Of a DNA stretch of 64,000 bases, positions 17,473-25,227 are shown piece by piece (positions within the stretch are counted from its first letter, which is position 1; every line of letters begins with the position of its first letter). Location: NCBI GenBank assembly GCA_947475415.1, contig CANJLH010000014.1:1-64000 (forward strand), given 5' to 3'. The notes beneath the pieces are model-generated. The model made no database searches, had not been told where the DNA came from, and saw only the letters and a program-made list of their open reading frames with translations. Position numbers and translations under genes: made by a program. This DNA comes from Caulobacteraceae bacterium. GTDB lineage: Bacteria > Pseudomonadota > Alphaproteobacteria > Caulobacterales > Caulobacteraceae.

Positions 17473-18051
17473 CTAGGCGGCGTTGACGGCGGCCGCGGCG
17501 GGGGCGAACTCACCCTCGTAGCGGAGCACCGGTGGGCGGTCGTCATGGTCGTAGGCGCGCAGAACATGCGCCAGACGCCCGCCGCCCAGCGCGCTGGACA
17601 CCTGGATGCCCAGCTCGATGATCTCGGCTTTGCTGAACAGCTTGCCCATCTCGGCGATCATCGCATCGTCGATGGCGAAGTGATCCGTGGCGAACAATTC
17701 GGCGAACCGCAGCGCCATCTGCTCACGCGGCGTGAACCGGGCGTCGTCGGAAGCCAGGCAGGCCACGTCCTCTTCGCTAACCTCGGGCGACTTGCGCGCC
17801 ACCTTGCAGGCGACACAGTCGTTGAACATGGCGATACGCAGCCGGACCAGCTCGCACAGCCGCGGCTCCAGGAACCCCTTGTTGAACGACAGCTTGTAGC
17901 GGCGGATCATCTCCTTCGACTGTTCAGGCCGGTAGGCCCAGATCTGGTTAGGAATGCTGGTGCTCAGCATGCCGCTGGCGCGGCCCTCGGCGATCAGGCC
18001 GCGCAGTTCATCATCAAGGTGCTCCAGGGGAACCGGTTCGATCACAGGCAT
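17473..18051 (-). CDS. Carboxymuconolactone decarboxylase family protein (AhpD-like)
   Basis: The 192-residue protein has the AhpD/CMD fold signature: ELVRLRIAMFNDCVACKVA with the CxxC pair, followed by a helical region ending in ALGGGRLAHVLRAYD. Members are decarboxylases or thiol peroxidase-like reductants; the CxxC makes the latter chemistry possible. The ATG at 18051 replaces a longer frame that would run across the divergent regulator gene. It is the first gene of a minus-strand unit that continues into the SDR and probably the MFS gene. Confidence 0.87.
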   Translation of the reverse strand: MPVIEPVPLEHLDDELRGLIAEGRASGMLSTSIPNQIWAYRPEQSKEMIRRYKLSFNKGFLEPRLCELVRLRIAMFNDCVACKVARKSPEVSEEDVACLASDDARFTPREQMALRFAELFATDHFAIDDAMIAEMGKLFSKAEIIELGIQVSSALGGGRLAHVLRAYDHDDRPPVLRYEGEFAPAAAAVNAA

Positions 18052-18159
18052 GGGGTTTCCTCTCGTTTTTGATCTTGCGCAGGGATGAGACCAGACTGGG
18101 CGCAAGGCGCCAAGCGCATTCGACCGGACTGGCGGCCGGCGCTGACTTCGCATACAGGT

Positions 18160-18172
18160 TGGGTCGCACCCA
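18160..18172. promoter_or_regulatory. Palindrome in the GntR/CMD divergent promoter
   Basis: TGGGT-CGC-ACCCA is a perfect inverted repeat 15 bases before the GntR-family start. It lies in the 136-base divergent region shared with the CMD-family gene. Position and symmetry suit an operator for autoregulation by the FCD-type regulator; binding is inferred. Confidence 0.4.
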
Positions 18173-18187
18173 GCCGCCGGAGCCCGA

Positions 18188-18925
18188 ATGCCCGCACCCG
18201 CGCCCACCCCCAAGGCCGCCGAGCTGGTGCTGCGCGAACTGCGCCGCCAGATCGCCAGCGGCGAGATCGCCGAGGACGGTAACCTGCCCACCGAGGGCGA
18301 ACTGGTCGCCCGCTTCGGCGTCTCGCGCACCCCCGTGCGCGAGGCGATCCGGGTCCTGGAGATGGAGGGACTGGTGCGCTCCAACCAAGGCGCCCGTCGC
18401 GGCGCCCGGGTGCAGCCGCCCAGCGCCCGCATCGCCGCGCGCCACACGGGCCTGTTGCTGCGCCGCCGCCAAGCCACCTTGGCCGATGTCTACCAGGCAA
18501 GGCTGGCCATCGAGCCCTACGCGGCCCGCCTGTTGGCCGAACGCCCGACGCCCGAGGCCATCGCCCGGCTGAAGCGCCTCCTCAGCGCCGAGCGCGCCCT
18601 GGTCGCCGACGCCCGCGCCTGGGGCCGCGCCGCGGCCGATTTCCATACCGCCGTCCTGGATCTTTGCGGCAATCAGACCCTGGCCGTGCTCACCTTGCAG
18701 CTTGACGACATCATCGCCGGCCAGGGCGCTGTGGAGATGGCTGAGCCCGGCTCGTCCAAAGAATCCGAACGCCGCCTCGCCGACGACGCCCACGCCCGCC
18801 TCGTCGCCCTGGTGGAACGCCGCGAACCCGGCAAGGCCGAGGCCTTCTGGCGCGCCCACCTGGAAGCCGCCTGGCCCGCCTATCGCGTCACTGAGTCCCT
18901 CAGCGTCGAGGAGCTGTTGGGGTGA
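18188..18925 (+). CDS. GntR family transcriptional regulator (FadR subfamily, FCD domain)
   Basis: The 245-residue protein has an N-terminal winged helix: LPTEGELVARFGVSRTPVREAIRVLEMEGLV, the GntR signature, at about 36-66. An all-helical FCD ligand domain follows (about 90-235), with the metal-binding residues plausibly in DVYQARLAIEP, AAADFHTAV and DDAHARLVAL. It is transcribed away from the CMD/SDR/MFS unit, and such regulators usually repress the adjacent catabolic genes until an acid or acyl-CoA effector is bound. The effector is unknown. Confidence 0.9.
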   Translation: MPAPAPTPKAAELVLRELRRQIASGEIAEDGNLPTEGELVARFGVSRTPVREAIRVLEMEGLVRSNQGARRGARVQPPSARIAARHTGLLLRRRQATLADVYQARLAIEPYAARLLAERPTPEAIARLKRLLSAERALVADARAWGRAAADFHTAVLDLCGNQTLAVLTLQLDDIIAGQGAVEMAEPGSSKESERRLADDAHARLVALVERREPGKAEAFWRAHLEAAWPAYRVTESLSVEELLG

Positions 18926-18935
18926 GCTGAGTGCT

Positions 18936-19277
18936 TCAGGCCGACGTGGTCGCGTAGATCGTCAACTCCGCCACCGCGCCATTCCCATCCAGGGTGAACA
19001 CGTCGGCGAAGGGCAGGGTCTTGCCGTTCGGCTGGGTGGCGCGGATTTCGGCGACGCAGCGCTCGCCCTGCGAAATCACCGCCACCACCTGCGGGTTCGG
19101 CGTCCCCCTGGCGAAGATGCCCCGGTACATGGCTTCGATGGCCGCCCGCCCGGCAAGCTGTGCGCCGTTGGGCAGGTTCAGAACCCCGTCCGGTGCGAAA
19201 CAGCCCGCCACAGCGGCGGCGTCCTTGGCGCGGACATTGTCGAAATAGCGTCGGGCGAGGGTTTCGGCGGGGCTCAT
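18936..19277 (-). CDS. Nuclear transport factor 2-like / SnoaL-type protein
   Basis: The 113 residues begin with ETLARRYFDNVRAKDAAAV and continue through FAPDGVLNLPNGAQLAGRAAIEAMYRGIF, the NTF2-like cone fold pattern seen in SnoaL-type isomerases and ketosteroid-isomerase relatives. Catalytic Asp/His positions cannot be settled by eye. The ATG at 19277 overlaps the stop of the upstream SDR, so the two are coupled. A role with that SDR in the same pathway is inference. Confidence 0.8.
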   Translation of the reverse strand: MSPAETLARRYFDNVRAKDAAAVAGCFAPDGVLNLPNGAQLAGRAAIEAMYRGIFARGTPNPQVVAVISQGERCVAEIRATQPNGKTLPFADVFTLDGNGAVAELTIYATTSA

Positions 19278-20119
19278 TGCGGAAACAGGCTCCCCCGCGC
19301 TGCGTCCAGCGCCGCATAGCTCCAAAGCCCGTCAGCCGCCGCCTCGCCCTTGATCGGCCATTCGTCGTAGCTACGCAGGCGCTGCCCCCCGAAGCTCACC
19401 ACCTCGCCGGTGAGCGGAGCTGACCGCGGCGCGGCCAGCCAGCAGGCCACCGTCGCCACCTGCTCCGGCGACAGCTCCTCGCGTTTTTCCTCCGGGAAGA
19501 TGGCGCTGCCCCAGATCGGCGTGGTCATGCCGCTGAACGCCAACGGCGCGATGGCGTTCACCCGCACGCCGAAGGGTGCGAGCTCCTTGGCCAGGGTGGT
19601 GGCCATGGCGGCGACGCCCGACTTTGCCGCCACGTAGTTGATGTAGCCCGGCTGGCCGTGCAGCCCGTTGGTGGAGGTGGTCAAAATCACCGCGCCCCCC
19701 ACCGGCGCGCCCAGCCGCTTGGTCTCGGCCTGCCAATGCAGGGCGGCGAATTTCGTGCCGACGAACGAGCCCTTCAGGTGGATGCCGATGACGCTGTCCC
19801 AGTCCTCCTCGGTCATGTTGACGATATAGCGCGGCCGCGAGTTGCCGGCGTTGTTGATCAGCACGTCCAGGCGGCCGAACTCGGCCAGGGCGCGTTCGAT
19901 CATCGCCTTGCCCGTGTCCCACAGGCTGATGTCGCCAACGGACGCCACCGCCCGGCCTCCGGCGTCGCGGATCATCGCCGCGGTTTCCTCGGCGGCCTCG
20001 CCGCGGAAGTCATTCACCACCACCGCCGCACCGTCCCTGGCCAGTTGCAGCGCCTCAGCGCGCCCTACCCCGCCGCCGCCGCCGGTGACCACAGCCACCT
20101 TGCCATCTTGGTCGGACAT
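19274..20119 (-). CDS. SDR family NAD(P)-dependent oxidoreductase
   Basis: 281 residues with VVTGGGGGVGRAEALQLA cofactor loop, NNAGNSR, Ser in TTSTNGLHG and YVAAKSG in place of YxxxK. The pattern resembles the SDR subfamily acting on multifunctional beta-oxidation substrates (a 3-hydroxyacyl-CoA dehydrogenase type). The C-terminus is longer than usual by about 25 residues. It is co-translated with the SnoaL-like gene. The short gap upstream is divergent with the DUF1330 gene, implying a shared promoter region. Confidence 0.88.
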   Translation of the reverse strand: MSDQDGKVAVVTGGGGGVGRAEALQLARDGAAVVVNDFRGEAAEETAAMIRDAGGRAVASVGDISLWDTGKAMIERALAEFGRLDVLINNAGNSRPRYIVNMTEEDWDSVIGIHLKGSFVGTKFAALHWQAETKRLGAPVGGAVILTTSTNGLHGQPGYINYVAAKSGVAAMATTLAKELAPFGVRVNAIAPLAFSGMTTPIWGSAIFPEEKREELSPEQVATVACWLAAPRSAPLTGEVVSFGGQRLRSYDEWPIKGEAAADGLWSYAALDAARGSLFPQ

Positions 20120-20172
20120 CTTTCCCTCCCTTGGTTACATGGTGCAGTATGGCCGAAATCAAGGAGGATCAA

Positions 20173-20466
20173 ATGCCCGCTTACGTCGTCGCCATCCGTG
20201 ACAAGACCAAGGACCCCGCCGAGCTCAAGGCCTACAGCGCCACGGCGGGAAAAGCGCGTGCGGAGGGCATGAAACTGCTGGCCGCCTATGGGGCCAACGA
20301 GGCCCTGGAAGGCCCGCCCACCGAGGGCGTTGTGCTGATCGAGTTCCCCGATATGGCGTCGGCCAAGGCCTGGTATGACAGCCCTGCCTACACGGAAGCC
20401 CGCAAGCATAGGTTCCTGGGCGCGGACTACCGGTTCATCCTGTTCGAGGGTCTGAAGAGCGCCTAA
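20173..20466 (+). CDS. DUF1330 domain protein
   Basis: 97 residues starting MPAYVVAIRDKTKDP, with EFPDMASAKAWYDSPAY and FLGADYRFILFEG; this is the DUF1330 ferredoxin-like alpha/beta fold of small proteins often next to catabolic genes, function not established. The start at 20173 is fixed by AAGGAGG five bases upstream; the frame is open further back but without a comparable ribosome site. It overlaps the convergent nitronate monooxygenase gene by 4 bases. Confidence 0.88.
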   Translation: MPAYVVAIRDKTKDPAELKAYSATAGKARAEGMKLLAAYGANEALEGPPTEGVVLIEFPDMASAKAWYDSPAYTEARKHRFLGADYRFILFEGLKSA

Positions 20467-21596
20467 TCCTCCAGCAGCGCATTCATGTGCTCGACGGCCT
20501 CCAGGAACTCGGTTTTGAATTCCTGCACCACCTGGGTCGTCGAGCGCACCGAATCCAGCAGGCCCACACCCTGACCGCAGAGACTTGTGACGAGGTCGCG
20601 GGCCTTCACATTGCCCGCTGAGGCGGCCCGTTCGGCCGAGCGCAGCGGAATCTCACTGACCAGAGTCTGCAGCGGCATCGGCAGTGCGCCAGGGCTGTCG
20701 GGATTGCGCTCCCACGCCTCGCTCCAGGCCGAACGTAGCTGGCGGCAGGGTTTGCCGGTTCGGCTGCGGGTGCGCACCGCGTCGCGGCTGGAGGCCTCCA
20801 CCAGCCGCTCCATGGTCACTTCCGACAGGCCGCTCTCCGGGGTGGTCAGCCATACCGTGCCGGTCCAGGCGCCCGCCGCGCCCATGGCCATCACCGCGGC
20901 CATCTGGCGGCCGCCCATGATGCCGCCAGCGGCCAGCACCGGCACATTCTTGATCGGCTTGATGGCCTTCAGCACCTCGGGCACCAGCACCATGGTTGAG
21001 ACCTCGCCGCAGTGGCCGCCGGCCTCCGTGCCCTGCACCACCAGCACGTCCACCCCCGCCGCGATCTGGCGCAGCGCATGTTCCTTGGCGCCCACCAGCG
21101 CCGCCACCGGCACCCCGTGCTCATGCGCCATGCGAATCATTGCCGGCGGCGGCACGCCCAGCGCATTGGCGATCAGCTTGATCGGGTGGCGGAAGGCGAC
21201 GTTCAGCACCTCCATGGCCTGTTCCGGGTCGAAGGGCTGGGGATTGTCCTCGCTGCGCTCTTGGGCCAGCGGTGTCACCCCGGCGTCGGCCAGAAGCCGG
21301 GCCGCGAAATCATGGTGCGCCTGGGACACCCTGGGCGCCAGGTCGGCATAGGTGACGTGTTCCTCCCCGGCGGTGGCCAGGTTGTCGGCGAACACCACGT
21401 CCAGGCCATAAGGCTTGCCGTCCACATGGTCGTCGATCCACTTCAGCTCCATCTCGATGGATTCCGCTGAGTGGTTCACCGCCCCCAGCACCCCAAAGCC
21501 GCCGGCCCGGCTGACCGCCGCCACCACGTCGCGGCAATGGCTGAAGGCGAACAAGGGAAACTCGATGCCGAGCATCTCGCAGATGGGGGATTTCAT
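20463..21596 (-). CDS. Nitronate monooxygenase family protein
   Basis: 377-residue FMN TIM barrel of the 2-nitropropane dioxygenase family: N-terminal PICEMLGIEFPLFAFSHC, phosphate-binding GTEAGGHCGE and PVLAAGGIMGGRQMAAVMAMGAAGAWTG (split here from neighbouring residues). Many such proteins oxidise propionate-3-nitronate, but others act as enoyl-CoA reductases; substrate unknown. A second, more divergent member lies at 37078. The ATG at 21596 has AGGAG at a suitable distance. Confidence 0.86.
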   Translation of the reverse strand: MKSPICEMLGIEFPLFAFSHCRDVVAAVSRAGGFGVLGAVNHSAESIEMELKWIDDHVDGKPYGLDVVFADNLATAGEEHVTYADLAPRVSQAHHDFAARLLADAGVTPLAQERSEDNPQPFDPEQAMEVLNVAFRHPIKLIANALGVPPPAMIRMAHEHGVPVAALVGAKEHALRQIAAGVDVLVVQGTEAGGHCGEVSTMVLVPEVLKAIKPIKNVPVLAAGGIMGGRQMAAVMAMGAAGAWTGTVWLTTPESGLSEVTMERLVEASSRDAVRTRSRTGKPCRQLRSAWSEAWERNPDSPGALPMPLQTLVSEIPLRSAERAASAGNVKARDLVTSLCGQGVGLLDSVRSTTQVVQEFKTEFLEAVEHMNALLED

Positions 21597-21654
21597 GGGG
21601 CGATCTCCTGTTCGCGCAGCGGGTGAGCAGTCAAAGACCGGCTGAGGCGGCGCG

Positions 21655-21966
21655 TCAACGTTTCGGCGGCGCGATATGACAGATGCGCGCTGAGTGGGCG
21701 GCGATGTCCTGGGGGCTGTAGCTCAAGTGATGGCGCTTGGTCCCCGCCGGCCGCTCCGCCAGCGACAGGCCTGGCCTCCACGCCGTCGCGGGCCGGATCG
21801 GCCGCGGCGCAAACCCGCCCCCGCAGTTGGGACAGACGTTGTGCAGCTTCGTCTCCACGCAGGCGGCGCAGAAGGTGCATTCATAGCTGCAGATCCGCGC
21901 ATCCTCGGCGTCCGCCGGCAGGTCCTTGTCGCAGAATTCGCAGTTGGGGCGAAGTTCGAGGGCCAT
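21655..21966 (-). CDS. DUF1272 domain protein
   Basis: The 103-residue protein starts LELRPNCEFCDKDLPADAEDA and has paired Cys motifs CEFC, CSYECTFCAAC and CPNCGGGF. That makes a small zinc-ribbon-like DUF1272 protein. The last 45 residues are a less conserved tail. Function is not established; a structural zinc site is likely from the cysteines. Confidence 0.88.
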   Translation of the reverse strand: MALELRPNCEFCDKDLPADAEDARICSYECTFCAACVETKLHNVCPNCGGGFAPRPIRPATAWRPGLSLAERPAGTKRHHLSYSPQDIAAHSARICHIAPPKR

Positions 21967-22105
21967 TTTGGGGTTTCCCGGCTTGCGAGTGGCGATTCAT
22001 CACGTTTTCGACCCGTCGCTCAAGTCGGAGCTGCGCCAACTGGTGTCTTTCGCCTCATTCTGATCCATAAGGCCGCCACGTCAGCCAAATCGCCTCAGGA
22101 TCCAC

Positions 22106-22924
22106 ATGCCCGCCCACGTCGACCCCCAAGGCAAGCTCGCCGGCAAGACCGCCCTCGTCACCGGCGCCAGCCGCGGCATCGGCGAGGCCATCGCCGTGCG
22201 GCTGGCCATGGCCGGAGCCCGTGTGATCGTCACCGCCCGCACCGCGGCCGCGGGCGAGAGCAGCTATCCGGGAACCCTTGCGGACGTGGTGGCGCGGATC
22301 ACCGGTGCGGGCGGCAAGGCCAGTCTGCTGCAGGCCGACCTGGGCGATCCCGCATCGCGCGCGCAACTGGCGGACGAAGCTCTGGCGCAGGCCGGCCGGA
22401 TCGACATCCTGGTCAATAACGCCGCGGCCCTGATGGGCGGGCCGTTCGAGCGGTTGAGTGAAAAGCGCCTCAGAACCATCTTCGAGATCAATGTCTTCGC
22501 CGCCTTCGATCTGGCCCAGCGCCTGGCGCCGGCCATGCGGGCCAACCGCAGCGGCGCCATCGTCAACATCTCGTCGGGGGCCAGCACCCACAACGTGGCG
22601 CCCTTTGACCCACCGACCATGAGCGGCCTGCTGTATCCGATGACCAAGGCGGCCCTGGAGCGGTTCACCACCGCCCTGGCCGAGGAGCTCTATGCAGACG
22701 GCGTCTCGGTCAATTCGCTGAGCCCCGGATTCATCGATACGCCGGGCAACCGCCGCGCCATCTCGGGCGACGACGTGGCGCTGGAGGGAACCCAACCGGT
22801 GGAAATTCCGGCCGAAGCGGCCTATCAGCTGGTGACGGCGGACCCGAAATTGTTCACCGCCCGGCTGGCGGACGCAGCACCGCTGCTGGCGGAACTGGGG
22901 GTCTCCCCCTCGCCGCTGATCTGA
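22106..22924 (+). CDS. SDR family oxidoreductase
   Basis: 272 residues with VTGASRGIGEAIAVRLA, NNAAALMG, Ser in VNISSGAS and YPMTKAALERF catalytic region. A long C-terminal arm replaces the usual GG-D-G end. It reads away from the DUF1272 gene and is followed 14 bases later by a DUF3606 gene on the same strand. Substrate cannot be read from the sequence. Confidence 0.87.
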   Translation: MPAHVDPQGKLAGKTALVTGASRGIGEAIAVRLAMAGARVIVTARTAAAGESSYPGTLADVVARITGAGGKASLLQADLGDPASRAQLADEALAQAGRIDILVNNAAALMGGPFERLSEKRLRTIFEINVFAAFDLAQRLAPAMRANRSGAIVNISSGASTHNVAPFDPPTMSGLLYPMTKAALERFTTALAEELYADGVSVNSLSPGFIDTPGNRRAISGDDVALEGTQPVEIPAEAAYQLVTADPKLFTARLADAAPLLAELGVSPSPLI

Positions 22925-22938
22925 GGAGGGCGACAGCC

Positions 22939-23121
22939 ATGGCCGGCCTGAAGGACAAGCGCGGATTCATCGACACCGACCGGCTGGACCTCAGCGAACG
23001 CAAGGCGGTGGAATACTGGATGAAGCGCTGGGGCGTCACCCGCGACCAGCTCACCGCCGCCCATCGCAAGGTCGGCCGCCTGACCAAGGACATCGCCGCC
23101 GAGCTGGGCAAGAAGCGGTAG
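22939..23121 (+). CDS. DUF3606 domain protein
   Basis: 60 residues: an N-terminal basic segment, then LDLSERKAVEYWMKRWGVTRDQL and a C-terminal helix ending in a KR patch. This matches the short DUF3606 family (D-L-S-...-YW...GVT..QL..A...VG), unknown function, frequent in alphaproteobacteria. GGAGGGCGAC lies just before the ATG. Probably co-transcribed with the SDR upstream. Confidence 0.8.
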   Translation: MAGLKDKRGFIDTDRLDLSERKAVEYWMKRWGVTRDQLTAAHRKVGRLTKDIAAELGKKR

Positions 23122-23128
23122 ACTCGCC

Positions 23129-23713
23129 TCAGGCCGGCGGCAGGGCGTCCGGCGGCAGGGGATCGTCCAGATTGATCCGCCTGGGTCGCGCCCGCCTCAG
23201 CCATGCCAGGAGCAGCGGCAGGGAAATCAGGATGAAGGCCGCGTTCCACAGCACCGGCCCTAATACGACCGCCGCGCCCGCAGTGAGCATCAGCACCAGG
23301 AGCAAAGCCGCGGCGGCCACGGTCACCAGGGCGATCTGACCCATATAAGCGGATGTTGTTTCGCCGATCTCCAGCCGGGCGGCGGGGCTGGCCGCGCGCA
23401 GCTGTTCCAGCAGCGCCAGCACGAAGGCTCGATAGGCAGCGGACTGGTCGGTGAAGTCGGCGACCCCTGCGAAATGGCCGTTGTCGAACTCGGTCCGGCG
23501 GCCATCCTTCAGCTTCACCACGCAGCGATAGCGCCAGGGCTTGTACTCGGTCGGCGCGAAGCTCAACCGAATAGCCGTGACCTGGTTGAGCGGCAGCCGT
23601 TGGGTCAAGGTCGGCAGCGCCGCGACCAGCATGTCTGGCTCTAGACGCCATTCGCGGCTGACCTGCTCGAGAATGCTTTCGCGTTTGGCGTAGGTCAGGG
23701 GTGACGGCGACAT
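23129..23713 (-). CDS. Hypothetical membrane protein
   Basis: 194 residues. The soluble N-terminal 110 residues contain the beta-rich stretch AIRLSFAPTEYKPWRYRCVV and FDNGHFAGVADFTDQSAAYR. Two adjacent membrane segments follow (about 125-150 and 153-172), then a short Arg/Pro-rich tail. I do not recognise a named family. Convergent with the DUF3606 gene. Confidence 0.7.
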   Translation of the reverse strand: MSPSPLTYAKRESILEQVSREWRLEPDMLVAALPTLTQRLPLNQVTAIRLSFAPTEYKPWRYRCVVKLKDGRRTEFDNGHFAGVADFTDQSAAYRAFVLALLEQLRAASPAARLEIGETTSAYMGQIALVTVAAAALLLVLMLTAGAAVVLGPVLWNAAFILISLPLLLAWLRRARPRRINLDDPLPPDALPPA

Positions 23714-23716
23714 CCC

Positions 23717-24010
23717 CTATCCCTGCGCGGCCCGCCGCCGCTCCCGTACCGCGTCCTCCAAGGCAAAGGCGTCCTTCACTGATGCGCCGTCGCCTTCGCG
23801 GAACAGCGCCGGCTGGCCTAGCACGGAGCTCTCGTTGGAGGCGATCATCAGCCCGGCGATCTCCAGGCAGCGGCCACGCAAGGCGTCGGGCGCCACGATC
23901 TCATTGATTAGACCCCATTCCAGCGCACGCTCCGCCCCGATCATCTCGCCGGGCAGAGACATCTGCCGCGCCCGCCGCATCCCCACCGCCCCCGGCAGCA
24001 TCGCCGTCAT
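23717..24010 (-). pseudogene. Enoyl-CoA hydratase C-terminal fragment
   Basis: The 97 codons match only the last third of the crotonase fold: LPGAVGMRRARQMSLPGEM, IGAERALEWGLINEIVAPD, then the trimerisation helices. The first ~140 residues, including both oxyanion-hole segments, are missing, so it cannot be catalytic alone. Its ATG lies 2 bases after the stop of the complete enoyl-CoA hydratase upstream. It could still be translated. Best read as the remains of a second, tandem hydratase after a deletion. Confidence 0.75.
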
Positions 24011-24012
24011 GC

Positions 24013-24792
24013 TCAGCGTCCCTTCCACTGCGGCGTGCGCTTCTCGGCGAAGGCCCTGGGGCCTTCCTTGCTGTCGTCCGAGCCGCGCATGGCCAACATC
24101 GCCGGGTAGTCCGACTGCGCCGCCAGGGAGACTTCAACGGAAAGCTCCGCCAGGCTTCGCATCACCGTCTGTTTGGAGGCGCGGATCGACATGGGGCTGC
24201 AGGCCAGGATCTCGTCCGCCCAGCGGCGGGCGGCGGTCATCAGGTCTTCCGGCGCCGTCACCTCATTGACAAATCCCAGCGCCAGACCTTCCTGGGCCGA
24301 CACCTGCCGACCGGTCAGGATCATCCCCATGGCTTGTTTGAGCGGGATCTGGCGCGGCAGGTTCAACAGCCCGCCACCCACCGCCGCCAGGCCCACCTTG
24401 GGTTCCGGCAGGCCGAACTTCGCCTTGTCGCTGGCCACGATCAGGTCGCAGCAGAGCGCGATTTCGAAGCCGCCCCCCACCGCCACCCCGTTCACCGCCG
24501 CGATCAAGGGCTTGTCCAGGTCGAAGCGGCCGATCAGCCCGGCGTAGCCCGACGGCGGCAGCGTCACCTTGCCTCCGGCAGCGATGTTCTTCAGGTCCGA
24601 TCCCGCACAGAACGCCCGTTCCCCCATGCCAGTGACGATTCCCACCCACTGGTCGGCGTCGGTGGCGAAGTCATCAAAGGCCCGCTGTAACTCCCAGTGC
24701 ATATCCGGCGAAATAGCGTTCATCACCTGCGGCCGATTGAGCGTGATCGTGGTGATGTGGCCATCGCGCGTGACGCTGATGTTCTCGTACAT
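24013..24792 (-). CDS. Enoyl-CoA hydratase/isomerase family protein
   Basis: 259 residues starting MYENISVTRDGHITTITLNRP, a typical crotonase N-terminus. First oxyanion loop is in ERAFCAGSDLKNIAAGG and the second in AVGGGFEIALCCDLI; GLPEPKVGLAAVGGG replaces the usual catalytic Glu loop (E in GLPEPKVGL). It hydrates or isomerises an acyl-CoA in beta-oxidation-like degradation. The C-terminus RTPQWKGR is canonical. A truncated relative follows directly. Confidence 0.9.
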   Translation of the reverse strand: MYENISVTRDGHITTITLNRPQVMNAISPDMHWELQRAFDDFATDADQWVGIVTGMGERAFCAGSDLKNIAAGGKVTLPPSGYAGLIGRFDLDKPLIAAVNGVAVGGGFEIALCCDLIVASDKAKFGLPEPKVGLAAVGGGLLNLPRQIPLKQAMGMILTGRQVSAQEGLALGFVNEVTAPEDLMTAARRWADEILACSPMSIRASKQTVMRSLAELSVEVSLAAQSDYPAMLAMRGSDDSKEGPRAFAEKRTPQWKGR

Positions 24793-24861
24793 AGCCGGGT
24801 GCTTCCTCAATCTGGAGTGTTCCGCGCAGGTTTACCCATTCGCAGGCGCGCGAACACCCCG

Positions 24862-25212
24862 TCACAGCCTCAGACCGAACCGGGGCCCGATGGTCGCCAC
24901 GGCGAAATAGAGGCCTATCGTCACCGCGCACCCAACGCCCAACGCCGGCCAGAACCCGACGCTGCGCCTCAACAGGGCCGGGATCAGTAGGAACATCGGC
25001 AGCGACGGCAGAACGAACCAGAACGTGCCCGTAGCATGCGCCGCCATCCCCTCGGCGTCTTGGGTGTCCCGCCATAGCCAGATCATACCCAACACGCTCA
25101 CCAGCGGCAGCGAAGCCAACAGCCCGCCCCATCCGGGGTAACGCTTGGCGACTTCGGACACCGCGGCGACGATCGCGCCGGACAGCAGGGCCTTCATGAC
25201 GGTGTAGAGCAT
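24862..25212 (-). CDS. DUF3147 family membrane protein
   Basis: 116 residues with four hydrophobic segments, beginning with the short VMKALLSGAIVAAVSEVAKRYPGWGG and LASLPLVSVLGMIWLWRDT. This pattern, with the RxP and LPLxSxLxxxWL blocks, is that of the DUF3147 family of small inner-membrane proteins of unknown role. It lies between the hydratase and the molybdenum hydroxylase genes. Confidence 0.82.
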   Translation of the reverse strand: MLYTVMKALLSGAIVAAVSEVAKRYPGWGGLLASLPLVSVLGMIWLWRDTQDAEGMAAHATGTFWFVLPSLPMFLLIPALLRRSVGFWPALGVGCAVTIGLYFAVATIGPRFGLRL

Positions 25213-25227
25213 TCGCCACCCTACCCT

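Noticed and set aside
18014..18859. 281-codon minus-strand frame opposite the GntR regulator
   Set aside because: Gly/Ala/Gln-rich shadow; the plus strand has the winged-helix signature.
21708..21745. tRNA-like start GGGGCTGTAGCTCAA
   Set aside because: It lies inside the DUF1272 coding sequence and no acceptor, anticodon or T arm can be folded around it.
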